DNA of 64,000 bases from AP-15 sp963797115 (GTDB taxonomy: Bacteria > Pseudomonadota > Alphaproteobacteria > ATCC43930 > CGMCC-115725): assembly GCA_963797115.1 (NCBI GenBank), contig CAWCOH010000001.1, positions 744,001 to 808,000 on the forward strand, given 5' to 3'. A program made the translations under genes and the position numbers. This document shows, piece by piece, positions 52,681 to 60,749 of this stretch (the stretch's first letter is position 1; the number at the start of each line of letters is the position of its first letter). The notes beneath the pieces are model-generated. The model worked only from the letters and a program-made list of their open reading frames with translations. It made no database searches and was not told the origin of the DNA.

Positions 52681-53058
52681 TTATTCTGTGCGCCGGACGG
52701 TGCGACCCCGCCGGGCGGCAACAGTCGCCGTAAATCGTTCGAGGATTTGGCGGAATAGCCCTGGCGGCAGAAATCCGTACGCGAAGCGTTCAGGCTCAGC
52801 CGACGACACCGGGCGGAGATCGACGCCGGGCCAGACGAAGCGGTTCATCTCGCTCACCACGATCCATGACCGGGCCTCATCGAGACCCAGCCGGCGCTTA
52901 ACGGCGGGCGGAATCTCGACGGCCTCCTCGGGGCGCTGCGGTGGGCGATGCGTCACGGGAACCACCGCAACCACTGTATCCCCGCCGTCGTCTCTGGCCG
53001 AAAGCACGATAGCACACGGCCGACCTTTCAGACCTTCCTCAGGGGCGGGAAGCGGCAC
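52681..53058 (-). CDS. PemK/MazF-like growth inhibitor (toxin)
   Basis: A 125-residue toxin-like protein starting at GTG 53058, since a TGA closes this frame four codons upstream: LPAPEEGLKGRPCAIVLSAR, then VVAVVPVTHRPPQRPEEAVE and ARSWIVVSEMNRFVWPGVDL. These fit the PemK-like branch of MazF RNases common in alphaproteobacteria. It starts seven bases after the Phd antitoxin stop, so it is the second gene of the pair. The frame is complete. Confidence 0.75.
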   Translation of the reverse strand: MPLPAPEEGLKGRPCAIVLSARDDGGDTVVAVVPVTHRPPQRPEEAVEIPPAVKRRLGLDEARSWIVVSEMNRFVWPGVDLRPVSSAEPERFAYGFLPPGLFRQILERFTATVAARRGRTVRRTE

Positions 53059-53065
53059 ACATGGC

Positions 53066-53320
53066 CTATTTCAGCTCGGCGTCGAGGTGGTCGTGGCGCC
53101 TGTCCATTCGCCCCTCCGCGATCTGCGCCACCTCGTCGTCGCTCAAATCCTCCACTCGGATGACTTCGCGCGAGCGGCGCTTGAGCTTGCGGTATTCATC
53201 GACCGATATCATCACCAGGCGCTCGCGGCCGTTGCGGGTGATCGCGACGGGCTGGGTCAGGGCTTCGTCCTGATACCGGCCGAAATGACGCTGAAACTCG
53301 GCTGCGGTCACTGTGATCAT
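53066..53320 (-). CDS. Phd/YefM-type antitoxin
   Basis: An 84-residue antitoxin: MITVTAAEFQRHFGRYQDEA, LTQPVAITRNGRERLVMISV and DEYRKLKRRSREVIRVEDLS show the N-terminal Phd DNA-binding domain and an acidic C-terminal tail. It should inhibit the PemK-like protein and repress their shared promoter. ATG 53320 (MITVT) is the usual family start; an ATG nine bases before it is also possible. Confidence 0.85.
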   Translation of the reverse strand: MITVTAAEFQRHFGRYQDEALTQPVAITRNGRERLVMISVDEYRKLKRRSREVIRVEDLSDDEVAQIAEGRMDRRHDHLDAELK

Positions 53321-53340
53321 GCCATACAATACCTGGGATA

Positions 53341-53366
53341 TACGTAACTAGCGTATTATACGTATT
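53341..53366 (-). promoter_or_regulatory. Paired TACGTA sites upstream of phd
   Basis: Two TACGTA palindromes, at 53341-53346 and 53359-53364, lie 18 bases apart just upstream of the antitoxin start; the second is extended to ATACGTAT. The spacing suits two repressor dimers on one face of the helix. The sequence ATTATACGTAT is also present before mazE. Confidence 0.45.
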
Positions 53367-53389
53367 ACCCCGAAGTTTCAAGCGGCGCG

Positions 53390-54289
53390 CTAAAGCAAAT
53401 CGGCGACGGCGTTCCAGTAGCGGCGCATCGCGGCGATGTGATCGCCGAGTGAGCGGCCGGCGATGCGGTGGAGGTGGCCGCTCTCGTAATAATTGGCCAG
53501 GGTCAGGTGGGTGACCCCGAGCGATTTCCAGAGCCGCACCTCCTCGCCCCATTCGGCCTCGCTGCCGGCGCCGGCCGAGACCCGCGTGTCGATGCCGATC
53601 GTCCCCGCATCGCGCCCGGCTTCCTCGGCATAGCGATGCAAGGTGGCGAAGGCGGTGCGCGCTTCCTCGCCGGGCGGGTAGGCGAGCGGCATCCAGCCGT
53701 CACCCCATTTGGCGCAGCGCCTCAAGGTCACATCGGCGTGCCCGCCATACCACAGCGGGATCTTGCGCCCGGAGGGTCTCGGGTTGATGCCGGCATCCTC
53801 GATCGTGTGCCATTTGCCTTTGAAGGCGACGTGCGGCTGGGCCCACAACGCCCGCATGACCTCCACCTGCTCTTCCGACCGGCGGCCGCGGTTGTGGAAA
53901 CTCTCGTTGAGGCCGACAAACTCGATCTCGTTCCATCCGACCCCGATCCCGAGCCGGAACCGCCCGCCCGACAAGACGTCGAGACAGGCGGCCTGTTTGG
54001 CGACGAGCACCGTCTGACGCTGCGCCAGGATCAGGACCTGGGTCGAGAAATCGCCGATGTTTGTGCACCCGGCAAGAAAGCCGAACAATACGAACGGGTC
54101 GTGATAGAGATCGGTCGAGCGGCCGCGCGGCTGGGTCCAGCCGGGGCGGCTGGCGAGGTTGGCGCCCAGCACGTGATCGGGTGCCGCGATCCCCTGATAG
54201 CCGATCTCCTCGGCCGCCTGGGCAAATTCCCGCAAACCCGCGGGCTCGCCGCCGATATCGACAATCGGTAGAGCTACGCCGAGTTTCAT
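53390..54289 (-). CDS. Luciferase-like (LLM class) F420/flavin-dependent oxidoreductase
   Basis: A 299-residue bacterial-luciferase-fold enzyme of the TIGR03619 type. It reads MKLGVALPIVDIGGEPAGLR, GYQGIAAPDHVLGAN, LVAKQAACLDVLSGGRFRLG and GIGVGWNEIEFVGLNESFHN, the last being the classical GxGxGWNxxE signature, and KIPLWYGGHADVTLRRCAKW. The annotation of F420 use is by family; FMN is equally possible. ATG 54289 is the family start. It is divergent from the deazaflavin-type oxidoreductase at 54813. The substrate is not predictable. Confidence 0.85.
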   Translation of the reverse strand: MKLGVALPIVDIGGEPAGLREFAQAAEEIGYQGIAAPDHVLGANLASRPGWTQPRGRSTDLYHDPFVLFGFLAGCTNIGDFSTQVLILAQRQTVLVAKQAACLDVLSGGRFRLGIGVGWNEIEFVGLNESFHNRGRRSEEQVEVMRALWAQPHVAFKGKWHTIEDAGINPRPSGRKIPLWYGGHADVTLRRCAKWGDGWMPLAYPPGEEARTAFATLHRYAEEAGRDAGTIGIDTRVSAGAGSEAEWGEEVRLWKSLGVTHLTLANYYESGHLHRIAGRSLGDHIAAMRRYWNAVADLL

Positions 54290-54407
54290 CCACGCCTCCG
54301 CTCGCTTGCGTTTTGTGGCTCGCGGCGAACATATCATTCGCGCCGAGCCGCGTTAGGATAATCCTACGAGCGTCGCAGGGCTGCCCGGGGAAAATTGATT
54401 TGCATCC

Positions 54408-54515
54408 CCAAAGCCCCTTGCCCGGCCTTGTGCCGGGTATCCCCGTCTTGCGACAGCGACAATCTCCGCGCCGAAGACGTGGATGGCCGGACCAAGTCCG
54501 GCCACGGGGGTCCTC
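54408..54515. repeat. Composite palindromic intergenic repeat, copy 2 (inverted)
   Basis: TTGCCCGGCCTTGTGCCGGG and GATGGCCGGACCAAGTCCGG mark two palindromic arms. On the complement, the order and sequence follow the unit at 2196-2290 closely. Confidence 0.6.
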
Positions 54516-54537
54516 AAACCCCGGCTAAGCGCTGCGC

Positions 54538-54665
54538 ATGGTTCGAGACGCACGCTGCGCGTGCTCCTCACCATGAGGTCCCAGGGAGCATCAGGTGAAA
54601 TAGGCATTAGCGGGGCCCTCATCCTGAGGGCCGCGCGCAGTGCGGCGTCTCGAAGGATGCGATGC
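54538..54665. repeat. Inverted pair of a second intergenic repeat type
   Basis: The first arm, ATGGTTCGAGACGCACGCTG with GCTCCTCACCATGAG, and the second, CCCTCATCCTGAGGGCC with GCGTCTCGAAGGATGCG, are the same element in opposite directions (54538-54577 and 54613-54665). It is a frequent palindromic element in Bradyrhizobium-like genomes. The gap 54290-54812 consists largely of such repeats. Confidence 0.6.
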
Positions 54666-54812
54666 CGATCCACTCGCCTTAAGCCGGGGATTAGGGGGTC
54701 CACTCTGGTTGCGCAGAATTGTCGCCTTGCAACCCTCTCGGTTTCCCCGGACAGCCCTTCGAGCGTCGGGGACGGGGACCCCTTCGCACGCTACCTCGCC
54801 GGGAGAAGATTG

Positions 54813-55310
54813 ATGTCCGAGAATGCGCCCAGCTATCTCAGGCCGGGTGCGGTCGAACGCATCTTTGGTCGGCTCCTCGTCTCCTTCATCCGAATTGGCC
54901 TGGTCCGGGGCCATTTCTTTGTTCTCGAAGTCCGCGGACGACAGAGCGGCCGGACGATCTCGCTGCCGGTGGATCCGATCGATCTCGACGGGCGATGCTA
55001 TCTGGTGTGCGCGCGCGGCAACGCCAACTGGGTGCGCAATGCCCGCGCGGCGGGTGAAGTCGTGCTCGTCCGCGCGCTGCGCCGCCGCCGCTATACCGCG
55101 CGCGAGCTTCCCCCGGGCATGCGTCCGCCGGTTCTCAAAGCCTATCTCGACCATTACGCGAGCGAGGTACAGCGCTTCTTCCCGGTATCCAGGGGGTCGG
55201 CGGTCGAATCATTCGTGGATCTCGCGCCCCGTTATCCGGTCTTCGAACTGCAAGCCGCCGACGAAACGGCACATGCCGACGCCGCGGCTTCACGGTCAGA
55301 ACACGGCTGA
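54813..55310 (+). CDS. Nitroreductase/deazaflavin-dependent oxidoreductase (DDN family)
   Basis: A 165-residue split-beta-barrel flavin protein: FFVLEVRGRQSGRTISLPVD, DGRCYLVCARGNANWVRNAR and AAGEVVLVRALRRRRYTARE are the typical DUF385/Ddn blocks. Characterised members use F420, but FMN or haem-binding relatives exist. GGGAGAAGATTG precedes ATG 54813. It is divergent from the luciferase-like enzyme, so two families with F420-using members lie side by side. Confidence 0.82.
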   Translation: MSENAPSYLRPGAVERIFGRLLVSFIRIGLVRGHFFVLEVRGRQSGRTISLPVDPIDLDGRCYLVCARGNANWVRNARAAGEVVLVRALRRRRYTARELPPGMRPPVLKAYLDHYASEVQRFFPVSRGSAVESFVDLAPRYPVFELQAADETAHADAAASRSEHG

Positions 55311-55375
55311 CTCCAGTATGGGACGCCTTTGTCGGGGCGCAGGTTATCGTGCCGGCCTTTTACATCGCCGGAGAA

Positions 55376-55836
55376 TTAGGGAGCCGAAAGCGGTTTCATC
55401 GGGCCAGGTATATGAGTCCCCATATCCGCGGGCTGGGTCTCGAAGCTCCGGTCGCCCTCGGGCAGTACAACCCATGGCTGCTTGCTGCGGGTCCAGAAGT
55501 GCACAGTCGGACGCAACCAGGAGGTGTCGTCCAGGGTACCGCCCCGCACATTGCGGATTGTCGACCCGGGCGTCGGGGCGCGGCAGATCCACGAGCCGCA
55601 CTTCGGGCAGATCCATAGGATTACCACGCGCCCACTGTCAGCGGTCTTTTGGACTGCTTGCGGCTCGCCTTGGAGGAGGCGGCAGGCCCCCTCGGCGAGG
55701 ACAACCGCCATCGAAAACGCGCTGCTGGTCAGTCGCTGGCAGTCGGTGCAGTGGCACGTATAACCATCTGCGGCGCTTGGGTGATCTCATAGCGGAGCGC
55801 GCCGCACAGGCAGCCGCCCATTTGCGGGAGCTTCAT
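55376..55836 (-). pseudogene. GFA family (CENP-V/formaldehyde-activating enzyme-like) gene with one base missing
   Basis: ATG 55836 starts MKLPQMGGCLCGALRYEITQ, the zinc-binding N-terminus of the GFA/Mss4-like fold. Inserting one A next to 55762-55763 (plus strand) gives VYTCHCTDCQRLTSSAFSMA, the expected CHCxxC motif, and the frame then runs on: ICPKCGSWICRAPTPGSTIR and TLDDTSWLRPTVHFWTRSKQ to the stop at 55376. The restored protein is about 153 residues. As written it stops after 35 codons. Zn-binding proteins of unknown substrate; most are not true formaldehyde-activating enzymes. It follows the DUF2277 gene. Confidence 0.8.
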
Positions 55837-55848
55837 CGGGTGCATCCT

Positions 55849-56139
55849 CTAGCTGGGGCCTCGCGCCTCGGACGAGCGGAACCGGTCAGCGCTTCTGGCG
55901 CGGGCTCTGGAGGCCTCGACGTCGCGATCACGCGGCGGAGCGTTGGTCACGAGAGACCGGAGCAGCTCGCGCGCCGCGTCGGCGACCTGGTCCACGGCGC
56001 GGTCAAAGGCGAGCTGGTTCGCCTTAGAGGGCCGCGTAAAGCCGCTCAACTTCCGGACGAATTGCAGCGACGACGCCTGGATCTCTTCGTCCGTGGCAGG
56101 CGGCTTGAAATTGTGCAATGTCTTGATGTTACGGCACAT
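55849..56139 (-). CDS. DUF2277 family protein
   Basis: A 96-residue protein with the unmistakable family start MCRNIKTLHNFKPPATDEEI, then ASSLQFVRKLSGFTRPSKAN and LLRSLVTNAPPRDRDVEA. Widespread in alphaproteobacteria and actinobacteria; function is unknown, predicted cytosolic and alpha-helical. The C-terminal tail is basic. It lies 12 bases upstream of the GFA-like gene on the same strand. Confidence 0.9.
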   Translation of the reverse strand: MCRNIKTLHNFKPPATDEEIQASSLQFVRKLSGFTRPSKANQLAFDRAVDQVADAARELLRSLVTNAPPRDRDVEASRARARSADRFRSSEARGPS

Positions 56140-56605
56140 GCGATCCTCTTGCCTGAAGGGTTGCGGCGCCGCACCGACGCGAGCCGCTGCGGAGCCTGGT
56201 CCACCCGATCATAGAATTGCCAGATTAGCATTGCATATTGCCGGTCGCGGGTGAAGAGCCCCGGCGGTCGGCTTGGCATGCCGCGGGCGGATCCGGGCTT
56301 TGACAAGAACTCAGGCGGAGCGGCCGGCGCGGCCCGGAATATCCGGGCGGATCAACCGAGGCACGCAGCTCCGCAAAAAAAGCCTTCCCCGGGTAAAGCG
56401 CTTCACAGGTGCGGAGCGTCGGACGATGGAGAGTCGAAGGAGAGAGTCCGAAGAGGGAAGGCGGCGTGAATGACCGGAAGTACATCTTCGCGAGCTTCCT
56501 CGCTACAACCCTCGCGGGACTTTTGCTGTAAATTCGCGATAGATGCCGGATTTCCGAAATCCCTACACAACGTCAGGTTACAGACTAGAGTTCCCGGAAT
56601 TCAGC
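56140..56605. other. Intergenic region, one possible signal-peptide stub
   Basis: No full gene is supported. At 56466-56531 a GTG with GGGAAGGCGGC upstream opens VNDRKYIFASFLATTLAGLL and stops after 21 codons, which looks like a signal peptide without a mature protein and may be a truncated gene or a leader. The rest shows nothing recognisable. Confidence 0.3.
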
Positions 56606-57571
56606 TTAAAGGGCATGCAGAAACTCGATCATCGCGGTGTTGACCTCGGCGGGCCGCTCCTGCTGAGTCCAGTGGCCGCAACCGGAGAGCATGATCGTCG
56701 CCCGGAGTTGCGGTACGAAGGCCGCGAGGTTGGGGATCAGCCGGTCCATTCCGGGGAAAGCCACCACCAGATCGCGGTTGCCGGCGATGTAGAGGGCCGG
56801 CACCGTGACTTGCGCTCCAGCAAAGGGGGCCAGGAGCTCCCAGTTGCGGTCGATGTTGCGGTACCAGTTGAGCCCGCCGCGAAACCCGGTGCGAGTGAAC
56901 TCCTCTGTGTAGAAGTCGGTATCGGCTTCGCTGAGCCAGGACGGCAGCGTGTCGGGGTTCGGCATCAGGGCGAGGAAGCCGCCTTGCCGGGGCACCATGC
57001 CGACGGCCCCTGTCACCTGCGGCGCCTCCCCCGAAATCGCGTAGAGGATGGAGCGCATCGTGCGGCGGACATCGCGCTCGAACTCGGCCTCCGCGACCCC
57101 GGGGGTCTGGAAATGGAGCTGGTAGAAGACCGCGCCGTCGGTCTGCGGCATGACCGTGGTCGGCCGCACCGAGCCGCGCGGCCGGTACGGCACGCTGAGC
57201 CCGATAACACCGCGGAAGCGGTCGGGGCGCATCAGGGCTGCGTGCCATGCAACCGGTGCGCCCCAATCGTGGCCGGCGATGACCGCCTGCTCGGCATTGA
57301 GCGCATCGAGCAGCCCCAGCATGTCGCCGACCAGGTGAAGGAGCGTGTACTGCTCGATCGCTTCCGGCCGCTCGGTGCGGCCATAACCGCGCATATCGGG
57401 GGCCACGGCGTGGAATCCCGCCTCGGCAAGAGCGGGGAGCTGATGGCGCCAGGAATACCAGGATTCGGGGAAGCCGTGGCACAACAAGACGTGCGGTCCG
57501 GTGCCGGCTTCGGCGAGGTGCATACGGATGCCGTTGGTCTCGACGGTGCGGTGCGTCACCTCGGTGGTCAT
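56606..57571 (-). CDS. Alpha/beta hydrolase, epoxide hydrolase-like
   Basis: A 321-residue enzyme of the soluble epoxide hydrolase branch. The oxyanion motif is HGFPESWYSW (residues 32-41), the nucleophile is Asp 102 in AGHDWGAPVAW, the lid carries Tyr in DTDFYTEEFTRTGFRGGLNW and NWYRNID, and the catalytic His is in GCGHWTQQERP. An Asp nucleophile supports epoxide (or haloalkane) hydrolysis, not an esterase. It is three bases downstream of the SDR gene, thus one operon; the oxygenase at 58441, divergent from these, could supply oxidised substrates. Confidence 0.87.
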   Translation of the reverse strand: MTTEVTHRTVETNGIRMHLAEAGTGPHVLLCHGFPESWYSWRHQLPALAEAGFHAVAPDMRGYGRTERPEAIEQYTLLHLVGDMLGLLDALNAEQAVIAGHDWGAPVAWHAALMRPDRFRGVIGLSVPYRPRGSVRPTTVMPQTDGAVFYQLHFQTPGVAEAEFERDVRRTMRSILYAISGEAPQVTGAVGMVPRQGGFLALMPNPDTLPSWLSEADTDFYTEEFTRTGFRGGLNWYRNIDRNWELLAPFAGAQVTVPALYIAGNRDLVVAFPGMDRLIPNLAAFVPQLRATIMLSGCGHWTQQERPAEVNTAMIEFLHAL

Positions 57572-57574
57572 GGT

Positions 57575-58342
57575 CTACACTCCCATGCTCGAATAGCCGC
57601 CATCGACCGGGATCGCGGCACCGGTCACGAAATCGGAGGCGCGCGCTGCCAGAAACACGGCGATCCCCGAAAGGTCCTCCGGAACTCCCCAGCGGCCAGC
57701 CGGGGTGCGGGCCAACACCCGGTCGTGCAGCTCGGGGACGTGGCGGCGGGCGCCCTGGGTCAGCTCGGTGTCGACCCAGCCCGGCAACACGGCGTTGACC
57801 TGAATGTTGTCCTTGGCCCAAGCGATCGCCAGCGACTTCGTCAGCTGGACGAGCGCACCCTTGCTCGCCGCATAAGCCGCACCATAGCTCGTGCCGAATA
57901 TCGAATACATCGAGCCGATGTTGATGATCTTGCCGCGGCCGGCCTCCTTCATCGGAGGATAGGCGGCCTGCGCGCAGAACAAGGCCCCCGTCAGATTGGT
58001 GTCGAGCACGGCGTGCCACTCGGCGGCCGTGTAGCTCTCCGGCGGCTTGCGGATCGAGGTGCCGGCGTTGTTGACCATAATGTCGAGCCGCCCGAAGCGT
58101 CTGACGGTTTTCTCGATCATCGCCCGGCACGAGCTCTCGTCGGCAACATCGAGCACGATGAAGGCGCTCCTGCCGCCGGCGGCGGCGAGTGCCGCTACCG
58201 CCGCCTCACCCTTCTCGGGGTTGCGCCCGGCCAGCGCCACGGCAGCGCCCGCGGCGGCAAGACCGCGCGCCATGCCGAGCCCGATCCCGCCATTGCCGCC
58301 GGTCACGATGGCAACGTGTCCGGAAAGATCGAAGGGTGTCAT
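57575..58342 (-). CDS. Short-chain dehydrogenase/reductase (SDR)
   Basis: Classical SDR of 255 residues. The cofactor motif is TGGNGGIG (residues 14-21), followed by LDVADESS, VNNAGTS, the catalytic Ser in NIGSMYSIFG and Tyr-x3-Lys in YAASKGALVQL. The C-terminus GAAIPVDGGYSSMGV is standard. An NAD(P)-dependent alcohol or keto oxidoreductase; the Gly-rich and Asp cues do not settle NAD versus NADP. It precedes the epoxide hydrolase gene and is divergent from the flavin oxygenase. Confidence 0.92.
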   Translation of the reverse strand: MTPFDLSGHVAIVTGGNGGIGLGMARGLAAAGAAVALAGRNPEKGEAAVAALAAAGGRSAFIVLDVADESSCRAMIEKTVRRFGRLDIMVNNAGTSIRKPPESYTAAEWHAVLDTNLTGALFCAQAAYPPMKEAGRGKIINIGSMYSIFGTSYGAAYAASKGALVQLTKSLAIAWAKDNIQVNAVLPGWVDTELTQGARRHVPELHDRVLARTPAGRWGVPEDLSGIAVFLAARASDFVTGAAIPVDGGYSSMGV

Positions 58343-58440
58343 CCTAGACCTCCGCATTTGCTCGGGATGCCGCGTTCTATTGACAGCGATCAGGCAGCGC
58401 GCCGCAATGGTCTCGATCGACGAGCCCGTGGAGTGTCCCG

Positions 58441-59607
58441 ATGAACGATATGAGCGAAACCGATCCGGTGATGCGGGCCGGCGATCTGATGCCGGCGATC
58501 GCCGCCGCCGCGGACGAGACCGAGCGTCTCCGGTGCATCCCCGAAGGGCTGCTCGACGAACTGCACACCGCACGGCTCTTTCGCATGCTCTATCCGCGCT
58601 CGGTCGGTGGCGACGAGGTCGAGCCCGCCACCTACATTGAAGCTGTCGGGGAGTTGGCAAGGGCAGACGGCTCGGTCGGCTGGTGTGTGTCGATCGCCAA
58701 CAGCATCGGCCTCTTCGCGCCCTACCTCGATCTCGATGCGGCGCGCGCGGTGTTCGGCGGCGAGCGAGCGACCTGCGCCTGGGGTCCGCCGAACGACTGC
58801 CGTGGGATCGCCGTACCGGGCGGATACCGGGTCACCGGCCGTTGGGATTTCGCGAGCGGCTGCCGGCATGCGCGCTGGATGGGGGCGCACGGCACGGTCG
58901 TCGAGCCCGACGGCTCGCTGCGGCTCAACGATGCCGGCCGGCCGACGGTGCGCACCTGGCTGTTCCCGGTCGAGCAGGCAAATTTGCTCGCCAATTGGGA
59001 TCCGATCGGGCTGCGCGGCACGGCGTCGGAATCCTACACGGTCGAGGACCTCTTCGTGCCGGAGGAATTCACCGGCACCCGCGAGGACCCGAGCTTGCGT
59101 CGCGAGCCCGGTCCGCTCTACGCCTTCCCGCAGCAGACCCTTTATTCGGTCGGCATAGCCAGCGTCGGGCTCGGTATTGCCCGCGGCATGCTCGACGCCT
59201 TTATCGAGCTGGCATTGCGCAAGACCCCGCGCGGCACCGGCCGTCTCGCCGACAGCGCGGTGATCCAGGCCGATGTCGCCCGCGCGGAAGCCCGCCTCGG
59301 TGCGGCCCGCTGCTATCTCGTCGACACGGTCACCGAGATCTATCGGCGGGCGGGCCCGGCGGCGCCGATCGACGTCATAGACCGCGCCCGGGCGCGGCTA
59401 GCGGGCTCGCACGCCATCAGCAGCGCCGCCGCGGTCGCCGACTGGACCTACAAGGCCGCGGGGGTCGACGCGATCTTCCCGGGCAGCCCGTTCGAGCGCC
59501 GCTTCCGCGATATCCACACCGTCTCGCAGCAGATCCAGTCGCGCGACGCGCACTACGAGACGGTCGGCCAAGTCTTGCTCGGCAACCCGCCAGAGGTGTT
59601 CTTTTAG
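58441..59607 (+). CDS. HsaA-type flavin-dependent monooxygenase, oxygenase component
   Basis: Third group D flavin monooxygenase-like protein of the window, 388 residues: LYPRSVGGDEVEPATYIEAV, DGSVGWCVSIANSIGLFAPY, GRWDFASGCRHARWMGAHGT and LRGTASESYTVEDLFVPEEF. The residues following the GTGSK-like motif differ (GTASES), so it is the most divergent of the three. No reductase gene is next to it. It is divergent from an SDR and an epoxide hydrolase, which together would form a plausible hydroxylation and hydrolysis route. Substrate unknown. Confidence 0.8.
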   Translation: MNDMSETDPVMRAGDLMPAIAAAADETERLRCIPEGLLDELHTARLFRMLYPRSVGGDEVEPATYIEAVGELARADGSVGWCVSIANSIGLFAPYLDLDAARAVFGGERATCAWGPPNDCRGIAVPGGYRVTGRWDFASGCRHARWMGAHGTVVEPDGSLRLNDAGRPTVRTWLFPVEQANLLANWDPIGLRGTASESYTVEDLFVPEEFTGTREDPSLRREPGPLYAFPQQTLYSVGIASVGLGIARGMLDAFIELALRKTPRGTGRLADSAVIQADVARAEARLGAARCYLVDTVTEIYRRAGPAAPIDVIDRARARLAGSHAISSAAAVADWTYKAAGVDAIFPGSPFERRFRDIHTVSQQIQSRDAHYETVGQVLLGNPPEVFF

Positions 59608-59624
59608 CCGCGAGCTTTTCTCCG

Positions 59625-60242
59625 TCAACTCTCCAGCTTCATCCCTTTCTGCACCCCCGGCCGCGCTCCGACCCGCTCGCCCCAGGCGGTGACGTTCCTG
59701 AGGCCGGCGGCGTCGATTAGCGCCTTCCGCCCGGCATAAATCGGGTAGAGGCCAAGATCGGCGACGGAGATTTCGGTGCCGGTCAGATAGGGTGTGCGGG
59801 CGAGCTGATCGTCCGCGGCGCGGAACTGGGTGACGAGCCGATCCTCATAAAACTTGATCGCCGATTGAGGCACCTTCTCCGGCATGCGATTACCGAGGAA
59901 AAAGATGTTCTGCGCGGTCGGCGCCATGTCGCTGGCGGCCTCGCCCAGCCACTGGTAGGTGCTGGCGCGCGCCGCCGGATCGCCGGGGATCAGCTTGCCG
60001 GTCTTTTCGGCGAGGTAGTAGAGGATCGCCCAGGACTGGATCAGGGTCAGCGGCCCGCCGCCAGGGCCGTCGGGATCGATCAGGGTCGGGATCCGGGCGG
60101 TCGGATTTATTTTCAGATAGTCCGGCTTTCTCTGGTCGCCCTGCGCCAGGCTGAGAACGTGCATCGTGCACGCGAGCCCGCATTCGTTGACCGCGATCGC
60201 CGCGCGCTGCCCGTTGCCGGTGCCGGCTGTGTAGAGTTCCAT
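59625..60242 (-). CDS. Glutathione S-transferase family protein
   Basis: A 205-residue GST of the bacterial YfcG/YghU-like type. The N-terminal thioredoxin-like domain has MELYTAGTGNGQRAAIAVNE and the cis-Pro block PTARIPTLIDPDG, followed by the SWAILYYLAEKTGKLIP segment that contacts glutathione. The C-terminal helical domain has ARTPYLTGTEISVADLGLYP. A Thr-Gly-Asn stretch stands at the usual catalytic site near residue 8. It may use glutathione for disulfide or conjugation chemistry. It is convergent with the oxygenase gene. Confidence 0.88.
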   Translation of the reverse strand: MELYTAGTGNGQRAAIAVNECGLACTMHVLSLAQGDQRKPDYLKINPTARIPTLIDPDGPGGGPLTLIQSWAILYYLAEKTGKLIPGDPAARASTYQWLGEAASDMAPTAQNIFFLGNRMPEKVPQSAIKFYEDRLVTQFRAADDQLARTPYLTGTEISVADLGLYPIYAGRKALIDAAGLRNVTAWGERVGARPGVQKGMKLES

Positions 60243-60382
60243 CGCTGTCCTCTCGTCTCGCTAATTGTCGAGAGGCATCATCATAGCGCCCTTGTGCTGG
60301 GCGATCAGCATCGTCATGACCAGCACCGCGCCGCAGCCGGGCGCTTGCGCATCCCGGATGGTTGCGCTGGTACCGGATTAGC

Positions 60383-60529
60383 TTACAACAAGAATGCCGA
60401 GGCCAGGGAGCCGATAGCCGCCACGATCACAGCCCACAACCCCAGCAAAATCAGCGATATCGCGATCAGCGCCCTTGCCGTGCTCAAGCGACGCGGACCC
60501 TCGGGTGCTGACTGGTCAGATGTCGCCAC
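60383..60529 (-). CDS. Small single-span membrane protein (putative)
   Basis: On the complement a GTG at 60529 opens 48 codons: ATSDQSAPEGPRRLSTARAL, then a hydrophobic helix IAISLILLGLWAVIVAAIGS and a short tail ending AFLL. The polar N-terminus and single TM are plausible for a small inner-membrane protein. There is no strong ribosome-binding site and no known family, so this is a weak call. Apart from it, 60243-60749 shows no gene. Confidence 0.4.
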   Translation of the reverse strand: MATSDQSAPEGPRRLSTARALIAISLILLGLWAVIVAAIGSLASAFLL

Positions 60530-60749
60530 GCCGTGACCGCCGGTCGACGGGCGATGTGCGCTCAGAGGCGGTATCGCTGTCCAATGGCTCCTCTCTTTGC
60601 GGGTCGCGGTGCGCGTGCATGACCCGTCAATGCCGATGCTAAGATTATTTGGTCGGCAATCGTCAAGACAGCTTCAAAAAAGGCGCCCTCTCCGCATCGT
60701 CCCGGAATAAGCGAGTCATCGAAGCCGAAGCTAGGACGCGAGCTTACGC

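Noticed and set aside
56543..58444. 633-codon plus-strand frame over the epoxide hydrolase and SDR genes
   Set aside because: Both minus-strand genes have intact catalytic motifs; the plus frame spans their junction and shows no family.
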